Below, piece after piece: positions 22,617 through 29,695 of a stretch of 38,491 nt of DNA. Both the position numbers and the translations under genes were made by a program. Source of the DNA: an uncultured Bacilli bacterium (GTDB lineage Bacteria > Bacillota_I > Bacilli_A > RF39 > UBA660); the NCBI GenBank assembly GCA_944329445.1, contig CALVIH010000007.1, positions 1 to 38,491 of the forward strand, written 5' to 3'. The notes beneath the pieces are model-generated. The model worked only from the letters and a program-made list of their open reading frames with translations. It made no database searches and was not told the origin of the DNA. Positions within the stretch are counted from its first letter, which is position 1. Every line of letters starts with the position of its first letter.

Positions 22617-23099
22617 TTAATATGTACGTCTTTTCTTTCTATTACAAAAAAGACATCTTATCCCAATAAATAACAAATATAAAATAACAAAGAAAATAGA
22701 ATTTATAAAAGTACTTTTTACCCCCATATTAATAATGTAATTTACGTTTACGTTAGTACATAAAACCGCAAATACAAACATCGTTATGTTATAAATTACA
22801 ACCATTAAGTAATAAGTAAAAACATATAGGAAAAAATTATTGTTCTTAAGAATCATTTTACATAAAAATAAGATAAAAACATATAAAAAGCCATGAAAAA
22901 TTACTAGGTTAGTGTACATAAGATCATAAATTACCCCGAATAAAAAACAAGTAACATAAATATTTTTCTCTTCTACTTTAAAACTGCTTACTATAACGAT
23001 TACCGCAATCATAAAAAAAGGAATAAACTCCCTTAAAATGTTTGGCATTATAGAAGATAAAAAAAGTGATATTAAAAAAAGTATTATTATAGCAATCAT
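22617..23099 (-). CDS. mreD: Rod-shape protein MreD
   Basis: 160 aa with five to six membrane helices and little soluble sequence, the typical MreD size and profile. Overlaps the mreC stop by four bases. It belongs to the lateral wall elongation complex with MreC, RodA and PBPs. No minCD follows, unlike Bacillus. Confidence 0.85.
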   Translation of the reverse strand: MIAIIILFLISLFLSSIMPNILREFIPFFMIAVIVIVSSFKVEEKNIYVTCFLFGVIYDLMYTNLVIFHGFLYVFILFLCKMILKNNNFFLYVFTYYLMVVIYNITMFVFAVLCTNVNVNYIINMGVKSTFINSIFFVILYLLFIGIRCLFCNRKKRRTY

Positions 23100-23884
23100 T
23101 TTCCCTCCTTTACTACCGGTACCAAAACATACATCAAATCATCAAAGTTAACACTTGACTCTACCCATATGGTTCTTGATAGCCCATAATTATCAGATTC
23201 CTCCTTTACCACCTTACCAACGTATATTCCTTTGTAGGATTCGTTATCATACCCCGACAAAACAACACTATCACCTGCTAATACACTAGCTTTACTAGTA
23301 ACATCTGTAATTTTAAACAAACCATTTTTTACTGAATAATCACTTAACATACCAGCTACTACCCCATCATTTGTCTCTATCAAAACGGATCTTAAGTTAT
23401 TTTCGTTAATACTAGTTAAAAGTTTAACTTCACTTACATTTTTACTTGTTTTAGATATAAAGCCAATTAATCCTTCGGCGTTAATAACCGGTAAATCCTT
23501 AGAGATCCCGTCATCATAACCAACACCTATATCAACTATATCAAACCATGTTTTGGAAGTATGATTGACTATTTTAGCGGCTACATAACTACTTTTTTCT
23601 TGCTTTAAACCAAGCATTTTTTTTAAATTATTATTTTCGTTTTCCAAATACTTTATTTTAGAATTAATTATGTTTTTGGACACGTTAGAGGTAGAGTAAG
23701 CATTATCAATAAAAAAACTATTTATACCGCCAGAAATATTTTTAAAGAAACTCTCTAAAAACAAATATCTTCTTTCGGATACCAACAGCGATAAACACAC
23801 ATAAAACAAAAAAATTAAAATAACTATAAAACTTATTACGTTTCTTTTTTTCTTATTTATCTTTCCGTTTATTCTTTTTTTCAT
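23096..23884 (-). CDS. mreC: Rod-shape protein MreC
   Basis: 262 aa. One N-terminal helix (about 16-36), a coiled coil (KIKYLENENNNLKKML, near 75-92) and the two-barrel MreC periplasmic-type domain (VAAKIVNHTSKTWFDIVDIG ... GLIGFISKTSKNVSEVKLLT ... GDSVVLSGYD). Partner of MreD in cell-wall elongation. The upstream mreB expected between radC and mreC is absent; radC ends 2 bp before this gene. Confidence 0.93.
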   Translation of the reverse strand: MKKRINGKINKKKRNVISFIVILIFLFYVCLSLLVSERRYLFLESFFKNISGGINSFFIDNAYSTSNVSKNIINSKIKYLENENNNLKKMLGLKQEKSSYVAAKIVNHTSKTWFDIVDIGVGYDDGISKDLPVINAEGLIGFISKTSKNVSEVKLLTSINENNLRSVLIETNDGVVAGMLSDYSVKNGLFKITDVTSKASVLAGDSVVLSGYDNESYKGIYVGKVVKEESDNYGLSRTIWVESSVNFDDLMYVLVPVVKEGK

Positions 23885-23886
23885 AT

Positions 23887-24582
23887 TTACCTTCCTATTA
23901 ATTCATTTTCATAAAAACTATAATAATTATTCTCTCCTATTATTACGTGATCAATAACGGGTACTCCTTGTAAGTTACCTATCTTAACTAACGCATTAGT
24001 TACGTTTATGTCCTCACTTGATGGGATTACATTTCCAGAAGGGTGATTATGGACACATATTATATAAGCAGCCGAGGCCAAATACGCTTCTTTAAATATC
24101 TCTCTTGGGTGAATTAAACTCTTATTTAACGTCCCTTTAAACAATAACTTTTTATCAATTAACCTTTTTTGTTGGTTTAAGTATAAACAGTAAAAGCATT
24201 CCTGTGTTTCACCAGCAAGTTCCGAACTAAAATGCTTATATATTTTTTCCGCACTATTACACCTTAAGTTATTATCAAGCGGTCTTTGTTCGTAAACCCT
24301 TCTTCCAAGTTCTAAAGCAGCTAAAAACTCTATCGCTTTTACCGCCCCAATACCATTTATGTTAATAAGTTTACCAAGTGAAAGCCTTTTTAAATCAGAT
24401 ACGTTCTTTACCAACTTTAACACCTCGTTTGCCAAGTACTTAGAAGAATAATCCCTGGTCCCCGTTTTTAAAATGATGGCAATAAGTTCGTTAGTAGATA
24501 AATTTTTAGCACCATATTTAACTAACCTTTCCCTTGGGCGTTCCTCTTGTGGAACGTCTTTTATAAGCACGTTATTCACCAT
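23887..24582 (-). CDS. radC: RadC/YsxA-family JAMM-domain protein
   Basis: 231 aa. N-terminal helix-hairpin-helix (INGIGAVKAIEFLAALELG) and a C-terminal MPN+/JAMM domain with HNHPSG and the SSED aspartate. The historic link to DNA repair is not supported by later work; function is uncertain. It starts 11 bases inside the preceding SPOR-domain gene. Equivalent to Bacillus ysxA in the same block. Confidence 0.93.
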   Translation of the reverse strand: MVNNVLIKDVPQEERPRERLVKYGAKNLSTNELIAIILKTGTRDYSSKYLANEVLKLVKNVSDLKRLSLGKLININGIGAVKAIEFLAALELGRRVYEQRPLDNNLRCNSAEKIYKHFSSELAGETQECFYCLYLNQQKRLIDKKLLFKGTLNKSLIHPREIFKEAYLASAAYIICVHNHPSGNVIPSSEDINVTNALVKIGNLQGVPVIDHVIIGENNYYSFYENELIGR

Positions 24583-25030
24583 TTACAACCACACTTTCAT
24601 AACAAGATAAAATCTGTTTTTCTATGATAAGTAATGAGTCTTCATCTTCCGTTGCGTCCAGTAATTTTTCATACTCGTTTAAATTCTGAATAAACTCATC
24701 ATTATCAATTCGTTCTTTTACAACCGATAACTTAATACCTTTATTATCATATATTTTTTTTACCTTATTAGCAGTTTCTTCTTTCTTGGTTATTCCCACG
24801 TAAGCATAAACCTTATTTTCTTTTTCTATGTATATATACCTATCAACGTTTGTTACATTATCCGACATTTCATCTTGCGAATCATAAGTTCCATACTTTA
24901 ATAAATAAACATAATTATCGTAGCTAATTACGTTTTGTGTATCTATTTTTTCATACCTATCAAACGTAAGCTTTCCTAAAAAAGCCCCAGATACCAATGC
25001 TATTAAGACCCATATAATAGTTTTTTTCAT
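24572..25030 (-). CDS. SPOR-like membrane protein, possible SpoIIB equivalent
   Basis: 152 aa from ATG 25030 with GGGTGAT upstream; the frame is open to 25135 without a ribosome site. One helix (about 2-21), then a repeat-like domain: YVYLLKYGTYDSQDEMS ... YIYIEKENKVYAYVGIT ... KKIYDNKGIKLSVVKE. This alternation (YxLxxG, VYVGIT, KxxYDxxGI) is that of SPOR peptidoglycan-binding domains. In Bacillus, spoIIB, whose product has a SPOR-related region, lies just upstream of maf and radC, so a SpoIIB-type role in septal peptidoglycan remodelling is a reasonable inference. Overlaps radC by 11 bp. Confidence 0.65.
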   Translation of the reverse strand: MKKTIIWVLIALVSGAFLGKLTFDRYEKIDTQNVISYDNYVYLLKYGTYDSQDEMSDNVTNVDRYIYIEKENKVYAYVGITKKEETANKVKKIYDNKGIKLSVVKERIDNDEFIQNLNEYEKLLDATEDEDSLLIIEKQILSCYESVVVNGE

Positions 25031-25077
25031 ATCCATCACCCAAATACATATTAAGCTAAAAAACTTAAAATTACTGT

Positions 25078-25105
25078 CGAAAAAAAGAACCAAAAAGGTT
25101 CTTTT
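25078..25105 (-). terminator. Terminator of TasA-like gene 3
   Basis: Minus strand AAAAGAACC-TTTTT-GGTTCTTTT followed by T. Confidence 0.88.
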
Positions 25106-25115
25106 AAAATATATC

Positions 25116-25760
25116 TTATTCTTGCACAAATTCAAGTGTTATTTCATCTTCAAAAGTTCTTTGTTCTTTTGATAAGTATTCAGATTCTGGTTTTATAGCA
25201 AACACTAACTTGCAATGTTTTGTCGTTCCTTTTTCAATAATATCATTTTTGGTTAGTTTCTCGTTCGTATCTACATCATATATCATGTAATCAAAATTTA
25301 AAATTAATGAATAATCATTAGCATTAATAGCACTATTTCCATCGAAATCATATTTTTTACATTCTTCCCAATTTGATGAAGACCCAATCGTGCCTGTACA
25401 GTTTCCATAACCATTCATAAATAAATTAGTTTTTAAATCAGTATTCAAAACAGCATCAATCGTCCCAGCATTTACTATATCAAAATAGTAAGTAACAGAA
25501 TCACCTGGTTTTGTAACCGACATATTAAGTCCACTTATCGTTGTTGCGTTTAACGTAGGTGATCCTTGAGCTTCGGCTCCTCCTTCTATATCCGGTCCGG
25601 TTAAATTTGCAAAGTGAATATCCCAACTTGCAGAATCAACTGATGCCGTTCCATTTATTGTTAAAGTTTGTGATAGCGCCGCAAACGCAACCGTAAGCCC
25701 TAATACTGCTACAACTAATGCTACAACAGTTAGTTTTCTTATTTTTCTTTCTTTTTCCAC
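25116..25760 (-). CDS. TasA/SipW-type exported protein with dockerin-like loop
   Basis: 214 aa, GTG start with AGAGGTG upstream. Signal region MEKERKIRKLTV...LTVAFAALSQ is SipW-type. SASWDIHFANL and DIVNAGTIDA match the two paralogues. Residues 138-149 (DFDGNSAINAND) are a dockerin-type calcium loop (acidic or Asn at 1, 3, 5, 12; Ile at 8), with Cys121 and Cys134 before it. The C-terminal strand is DEITLEFVQE. Most divergent of the three in the second half, nearly identical in the first 50 residues, suggesting diversifying selection on the exposed part. Its promoter contains G8. Confidence 0.8.
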   Translation of the reverse strand: MEKERKIRKLTVVALVVAVLGLTVAFAALSQTLTINGTASVDSASWDIHFANLTGPDIEGGAEAQGSPTLNATTISGLNMSVTKPGDSVTYYFDIVNAGTIDAVLNTDLKTNLFMNGYGNCTGTIGSSSNWEECKKYDFDGNSAINANDYSLILNFDYMIYDVDTNEKLTKNDIIEKGTTKHCKLVFAIKPESEYLSKEQRTFEDEITLEFVQE

Positions 25761-25794
25761 TTTTACACCTCTACTTTTTACTTTTTCTATGTTG

Positions 25795-25822
25795 ATAATA
25801 TCAAATATCCCCCCCCGGTCAA
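25795..25822 (-). promoter_or_regulatory. Promoter of TasA-like gene 3 with G8 spacer tract
   Basis: TTGACC (25822-25817), 16-bp spacer beginning G8, TATTAT (25800-25795). The -10 lies in the palindrome TTGATATTATCAA. Back-to-back with the plus-strand promoter at 25838. Confidence 0.8.
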
Positions 25823-25837
25823 TGTTTTAAAAAAAAG

Positions 25838-25866
25838 TTGATAATTATTTACGTTTTTTATATAAT
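25838..25866 (+). promoter_or_regulatory. Promoter of the second small RNA candidate
   Basis: TTGATA (25838-25843), 17-bp spacer, TATAAT (25861-25866); close to consensus. Its -35 is 15 bp from the -35 of the divergent TasA-like promoter. Confidence 0.8.
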
Positions 25867-25872
25867 ATATAT

Positions 25873-25951
25873 GAAGGAAGTAGCTTAACTAGTTGCTTTC
25901 CGTGTTTTTGAAACTGAAAAACAAGGCTAGCTTAAACTAACCTTGTTTTTC
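25873..25951 (+). ncRNA. Candidate structured small RNA, about 79 nt
   Basis: Plus-strand unit with a strong promoter and terminator and no ORF with a ribosome site. Hairpin 1 spans 25876-25901 (GGAAG...CTTTCC, G-U pairs, one bulge). The terminator has a perfect 10-bp stem (AAAAACAAGG 25917-25926, CCTTGTTTTT 25941-25950). TAGCTTAACTA (25881-25891, in hairpin 1) recurs as TAGCTTAAACTA (25928-25939, in the terminator loop). No family recognised. Confidence 0.65.
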
Positions 25952-25953
25952 TT

Positions 25954-26043
25954 TTAATAATTTATAATAACAATCACTGCTATTACAAGCATTAAAACGA
26001 TAATTAATTTGATGTTAAACTTTATTTCAAATCTAAATCTCAT
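25954..26043 (-). CDS. 29-aa hydrophobic microprotein
   Basis: A basic start (MRFRFEIKFNIK) and one membrane helix (LIIVLMLVIAVIVIINY). AAGGGATGTGATAG upstream resembles an extended ribosome site. It is convergent with the second sRNA, whose terminator lies at its stop codon. Too short for homology by eye; coding is supported only by the ribosome site and the clean amphipathic/hydrophobic split. Confidence 0.45.
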   Translation of the reverse strand: MRFRFEIKFNIKLIIVLMLVIAVIVIINY

Positions 26044-26064
26044 AACTATCACATCCCTTCTTAT

Positions 26065-26130
26065 TCAAAAAGAAATGGAAAACTTTCGATTAGTTCTTTT
26101 TACTACCTCCTCATGCTTATAGTTAGACAT
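26065..26130 (-). CDS. Possible 21-aa leader peptide
   Basis: ATG at 26128-26130, reading SNYKHEEVVKRTNRKFSISF to TGA, 21 bp upstream of the 29-aa frame. GGGGG lies about 11 bases before the ATG. Weak; listed because it would couple with the microprotein. Otherwise 25761-26183 holds only the promoters, sRNA and terminator described. Confidence 0.2.
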   Translation of the reverse strand: MSNYKHEEVVKRTNRKFSISF

Positions 26131-26157
26131 ATCTTTTTAAATTCCCCCTAAAAAAAG

Positions 26158-26185
26158 AAAAAAAATTAGGAAAAAACCTAATTTT
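26158..26185 (-). terminator. Terminator of the prsW-yqeG-yqeH operon
   Basis: Minus strand AAAATTAGG-TTTTTT-CCTAATTTT followed by T run at the yqeH stop. Confidence 0.85.
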
Positions 26186-27194
26186 ATATCAAATTATTTC
26201 GCTTGAAAACATCAACGTTTTTCTTGGTATACACGTTAACTTTACAACTTTTAGTTATCTTACAAAAACACAAACCATTTATAACAAAATCATTTTTATC
26301 ATCCAAATCAAAACTTGTTTTATTTAAATCTCTTAAGTAATCATTAGTGTTCAAGTTAATTCTTTTTACCTTTATTTCGTTGGATAAGTATAGCGTAAAA
26401 CTATTTTTCTTGTCAGATAAATAATCTATCCTAGCGTAATTTCCTATTATAATTGATTGATAAGGTTTCATTTGGTAAGTCCTTGGTTTTATTTCAACCT
26501 TTGGCATTATAATTTTAACTTCCGATGGTTTAACACCGGTTAAATAGTTATTATTACTTACTAGACCAGGAGTATCAATTAAAGTTAAATCATCGGATAA
26601 GTTAACCTCAATAACATCTAGCGTTGTTGCTGGTAAGCTACTTGTTGTTATAAAGCCTTCTTTTTTTGCGTATGACTTGATTATTTGGTTAATAAGGGTA
26701 GATTTACCAGCGTTAGTATTACCTACTAAATACACGTTTTTACTACTTTTATTTTTCATTATAATCCGCATCAAAGCATCGATGTTATAATTTTTGTTAC
26801 TACTTACAAATATTATATCACTAACATTTATATCATAATTTTCTTTTATGTAATTTAACAACTTTGCTTCTTTAACAGATTTAGGAAGTAAATCCTTTTT
26901 TGTTATAACAAGAACAACTTTACCTTTAAAGTTATTTATGTAATTTAAGCTCTCATCAAGGGTAAATATATCACATAAGAAAAGTATTAAATCATTTTTA
27001 TTTTTTATTCCATCAAAAATTTCTTGATAATTGTTTATGTCTTTTTTTATAACTTGATAATCACCATAGTTTTTTATTCTAAAACACCTTTTACAAACAA
27101 GTGCTTTCTCTTTAACTTTTTCATCGACAAAGCCAGGTTCTAAAGGATTAGTAGTTTGAAATACGGCTCCACATCCTAAACATTTTTTATTCAT
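26184..27194 (-). CDS. yqeH: Circularly permuted ribosome-assembly GTPase YqeH
   Basis: 336 aa. The N-terminal zinc finger uses C5, C8, C34 and C37. Permuted GTPase order: G4 TKKD at 98-101, G5 VSSNKN, G1 GNTNAGKS at 158-165, G3 DTPG at 207-210. The C-terminal domain binds RNA. It acts in 30S subunit assembly. Overlaps the yqeG end by 8 bp, the standard Bacillota order; the aroE-yhbY-nadD genes that usually follow are not here. Confidence 0.96.
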   Translation of the reverse strand: MNKKCLGCGAVFQTTNPLEPGFVDEKVKEKALVCKRCFRIKNYGDYQVIKKDINNYQEIFDGIKNKNDLILFLCDIFTLDESLNYINNFKGKVVLVITKKDLLPKSVKEAKLLNYIKENYDINVSDIIFVSSNKNYNIDALMRIIMKNKSSKNVYLVGNTNAGKSTLINQIIKSYAKKEGFITTSSLPATTLDVIEVNLSDDLTLIDTPGLVSNNNYLTGVKPSEVKIIMPKVEIKPRTYQMKPYQSIIIGNYARIDYLSDKKNSFTLYLSNEIKVKRINLNTNDYLRDLNKTSFDLDDKNDFVINGLCFCKITKSCKVNVYTKKNVDVFKRNNLI

Positions 27195-27708
27195 AATACT
27201 TACCCTTTTTTAATATGTTTTTTTCTTCAAAGGTTTTAAAAATTCGTTTTTCAATTTGTCTGTTAAGCCATGTTTCCTTTTCGTCTATCTCGCTCATTGG
27301 ATTTACCAAAATGGTCGTTAGTCCCATTTTATTTCCACCTTGAATGTCCGTTAAAAGCTGGTCTCCAATTGCGGCTACTTCTTCTTTTTTTAACTTATAC
27401 TTTCTTAATATATACCTATACTTATAAGAAAAAGGTTTTAATGAAATGCAAGCTATATCAACATCATAATAGGAACCAAACTTACCTACTCTTTTGGGAA
27501 AATTATTTGAAAATAAAATTATCTTAAAATCCTTTTTTAACTTATCAAACAACTTTTTTGTTTCTTCGTATAAAACCACTTCTTTAGCAGGAGAAATAGT
27601 ATTATCAAGATCAAACAAAAGACATTTAATACCACTTTTTTTAAGTTTTTTATAATTAATAGTAAAAATACTTTCTTGATAAACATCTGGTATAAATCTT
27701 TCAAACAT
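27187..27708 (-). CDS. yqeG: HAD-family phosphatase YqeG
   Basis: 173 aa. HAD motif I LLFDLDNTI (D33, D35, T37), motif II near ILFSNN, motif III/IV AIGDQLLTDI. Belongs to HAD IIIA, YqeG subgroup; substrate unknown. The position directly before yqeH is conserved. One-base stop/start overlap with the upstream PrsW-like gene. Confidence 0.93.
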   Translation of the reverse strand: MFERFIPDVYQESIFTINYKKLKKSGIKCLLFDLDNTISPAKEVVLYEETKKLFDKLKKDFKIILFSNNFPKRVGKFGSYYDVDIACISLKPFSYKYRYILRKYKLKKEEVAAIGDQLLTDIQGGNKMGLTTILVNPMSEIDEKETWLNRQIEKRIFKTFEEKNILKKGKYYE

Positions 27709-28634
27709 TACTTATCCTCCTTATCTTCTATTTCGTAAAACGTTAGGTCATCCTTCTTTTTCCCTAAACTAATTTTATCATAAAGTTTAATTCTTTTCCT
27801 TCTATCATTACTATCTAAGTATTCATTATAGGTCATTAAGTAGTTATGTTTTTCATCATAAGTTCCATTTTGGGCATAAACTTTATCAAGCTTAACCGCA
27901 CGACGAGCATACCAAATAGCAATGACGAATAAAAGTGCCATTATGATAATTAGCGGCAACGCTTGAAAAAGTAAAAGTTGAACACTACTGTTATAATTTA
28001 TATTTAAACTTCCAAGCAAAGCCATTAAATTATTATAAGTACCATGAATTAACGTTGGTATTATTATGGCAAATGCAAAGTTAGTATACTTTTTTGTCTT
28101 ATCCTTAGAAAAAGTTCCAAGACTTGCAAAATAACCAATAACGATTCCACATATTACGTGAAGCGGAATAGTCGTAAAATCCCTCATGAGAGCAAGGCTG
28201 ATGCTGTTTGACACCGTACTTTCTGAAAAAGCATACATTACGTTTTCTAACCCAGCGAAAGAAAGGGCAATAAGCATCATATAAACAACACCATCATATA
28301 TATCATCATAATGCTTATTATCAAAAATGAACAAGAAGAAGATTGCGAACTTAGACACTTCTTCAATAAGCGCCCACACGTAAGTTAAAATAACGCTATT
28401 TGAAAAATATGGCATAACGAGTTCTTCTAAATATCCAGCAAGCGCTACCGTTAATATTCCTGATAATAAACATATTATAACGTTTTTTGATGGCTCTTTA
28501 CTTTTTCTATCGGTGTATAAAACAAAAATAACCAATAGTAAAGTCGGTACCAAAGACGCTAACAAAACAACTAGTCTTTCGTAAAAGTAATAGTAATTAT
28601 TGAACAAGTCAAAATTAAAACTTACGTCTATCAT
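27708..28634 (-). CDS. PrsW-family intramembrane metalloprotease
   Basis: 308 aa, about eight helices. The key motif EEVSK (within WALIEEVSKFAIFF) and later histidine-containing helices (PLHVICGIVIGYF, IPTLIHGTYNNL) fit PrsW/M82, related to CPBP proteases. In Bacillus PrsW cleaves anti-sigma factor RsiW; no ECF sigma/anti-sigma pair is visible here. The cytoplasmic C-terminus is charged. Its short first helices precede a kinked basic loop. Overlaps yqeG, so co-transcribed. Confidence 0.85.
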   Translation of the reverse strand: MIDVSFNFDLFNNYYYFYERLVVLLASLVPTLLLVIFVLYTDRKSKEPSKNVIICLLSGILTVALAGYLEELVMPYFSNSVILTYVWALIEEVSKFAIFFLFIFDNKHYDDIYDGVVYMMLIALSFAGLENVMYAFSESTVSNSISLALMRDFTTIPLHVICGIVIGYFASLGTFSKDKTKKYTNFAFAIIIPTLIHGTYNNLMALLGSLNINYNSSVQLLLFQALPLIIIMALLFVIAIWYARRAVKLDKVYAQNGTYDEKHNYLMTYNEYLDSNDRRKRIKLYDKISLGKKKDDLTFYEIEDKEDK

Positions 28635-28650
28635 ACTACTTTCCTTTCCG

Positions 28651-28890
28651 TTATTTTAAGAAAAATAATTTTAAGCTAACCTCTCTTATAGAATCATCTT
28701 CCCTAACAACAACTTTGTATAAACCTTCGTTATAAGTTATGGTATTTTCTTCTTTCTTCACACCGAAACTTATTTTAGGTTCTTTTTCATCACTTACGGT
28801 TTTATATGACAAATAAGCGATTAAAGTATTTATTAAAAATAAAACTACTATACTCCATAAAATAATATCACCAATTTTATTTTTTTTCAT
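28651..28890 (-). CDS. Small membrane-anchored hypothetical protein
   Basis: 79 aa from ATG 28890 (MKKNKIGD), with AAAGGA upstream; the open frame to 28983 is antisense to the sigK start and not used. One helix (about 9-26), then a small extracytoplasmic beta domain (KISFGVKKEENTITYNEGLYKVVVRED) ending SLKLFFLK. Divergent from sigK and 16 bp before the PrsW-like gene. No family recognised. Confidence 0.65.
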   Translation of the reverse strand: MKKNKIGDIILWSIVVLFLINTLIAYLSYKTVSDEKEPKISFGVKKEENTITYNEGLYKVVVREDDSIREVSLKLFFLK

Positions 28891-28922
28891 ATTTATATGT
28901 TCCTTTATCTTTTTTATTATAA

Positions 28923-28951
28923 CATAAATGATTATTATTTTTTCATATAAT
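28923..28951 (+). promoter_or_regulatory. Probable SigE-type promoter of sigK
   Basis: CATAAAT (28923-28929), 14-bp spacer, CATATAAT (28944-28951) resemble the SigE elements (ATA core at -35; CATACAnT at -10). The contained TATAAT could also serve SigA. Confidence 0.5.
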
Positions 28952-28969
28952 TTGTTAGGAGTGATAAAT

Positions 28970-29668
28970 TTGTTTTTTAGCATTATAACTGAGATTATAA
29001 AAGGATTAATAATAGGAACTGGTAGTTATGGAAGCAAAACTTTTCCCGACCCACTACCCAAGAATGAAGAAGAAGAACTAATAAAAAAGATGTTATCCGG
29101 TGATAAAAAAGCAAGAAACAAACTTGTTGAGCATAATTTAAGATTAGTCGCGCACATAGTAAAAAAATATGACAATGGTAAAAACGACGTTGATGATTTA
29201 ATAAGCATTGGAACGATTGGTTTGATAAAAGGAATTGATACATTTTCTAATAAAAATGGTACAAGACTTACAACGTATGCCGCAAGATGCGTAGAAAACG
29301 AAATACTGATGTATTTTAGAAGTGATAAAAAAAACCAACGAAACATAAGTATAAACGAATCAGTTGGATTTGATAAAGACGGTAACGAAATATCATTTTT
29401 AGATATTTTAAAAACACCAAACCCAGATTACGTAAGTGATATAGCGCTTCAAGATAACATAAAATTACTATATAAATACATTGATGTTTTAACAAACAGA
29501 GAACGAGAAATCATAATAAAAAGATATGGTCTTTTTAATACGAAAGAACAAACCCAAAAAGAAATTGCAAAAGAATTTAACATATCAAGAAGCTATGTAT
29601 CAAGGATTGAAAAAAGAGCCCTAACCAAAATATTAAGAGAGTTCATCAGAAATAAAAAAAGTAATTAA
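28970..29668 (+). CDS. sigK: Pro-SigK, mother-cell RNA polymerase sigma factor
   Basis: 232 aa. The TTG start at 28970 has TTAGGAGTGAT upstream; the frame is open to 28928 but the earlier part contains the promoter. The first about 19 residues (MFFSIITEIIKGLIIGTGS) are a hydrophobic prosequence, the part SpoIVFB removes; mature sequence follows at TFPDPLPKNEEE, the equivalent of Bacillus AFPQPLSSSEE. Region 2: HNLRLVAHIVKKY, DDLISIGTIGLIKGID, TYAARCVENEILMYFR. Region 4: TQKEIAKEFNISRSYVSRIEKRAL, as in Bacillus SigK. The gene is continuous: no skin element or recombination site interrupts it. Confidence 0.95.
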   Translation: MFFSIITEIIKGLIIGTGSYGSKTFPDPLPKNEEEELIKKMLSGDKKARNKLVEHNLRLVAHIVKKYDNGKNDVDDLISIGTIGLIKGIDTFSNKNGTRLTTYAARCVENEILMYFRSDKKNQRNISINESVGFDKDGNEISFLDILKTPNPDYVSDIALQDNIKLLYKYIDVLTNREREIIIKRYGLFNTKEQTQKEIAKEFNISRSYVSRIEKRALTKILREFIRNKKSN

Positions 29669-29695
29669 AAATGCACTTCATAAGAAATGCATTTT
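29667..29695. terminator. Bidirectional terminator after sigK
   Basis: AAAATGCA and TGCATTTT arms with flanking A/T runs between the convergent sigK and cadherin-like genes. Confidence 0.8.

Noticed and set aside
22721-22725. G5 run in mreD as a slippage site
   Set aside because: Short, inside an ordinary Met-Gly-Val coding stretch, and not near a promoter.
26144-26148. G5 run (minus strand) before the 21-aa frame as a fourth phase-variable promoter
   Set aside because: No -35 box is found upstream and no good -10 downstream at suitable spacing.
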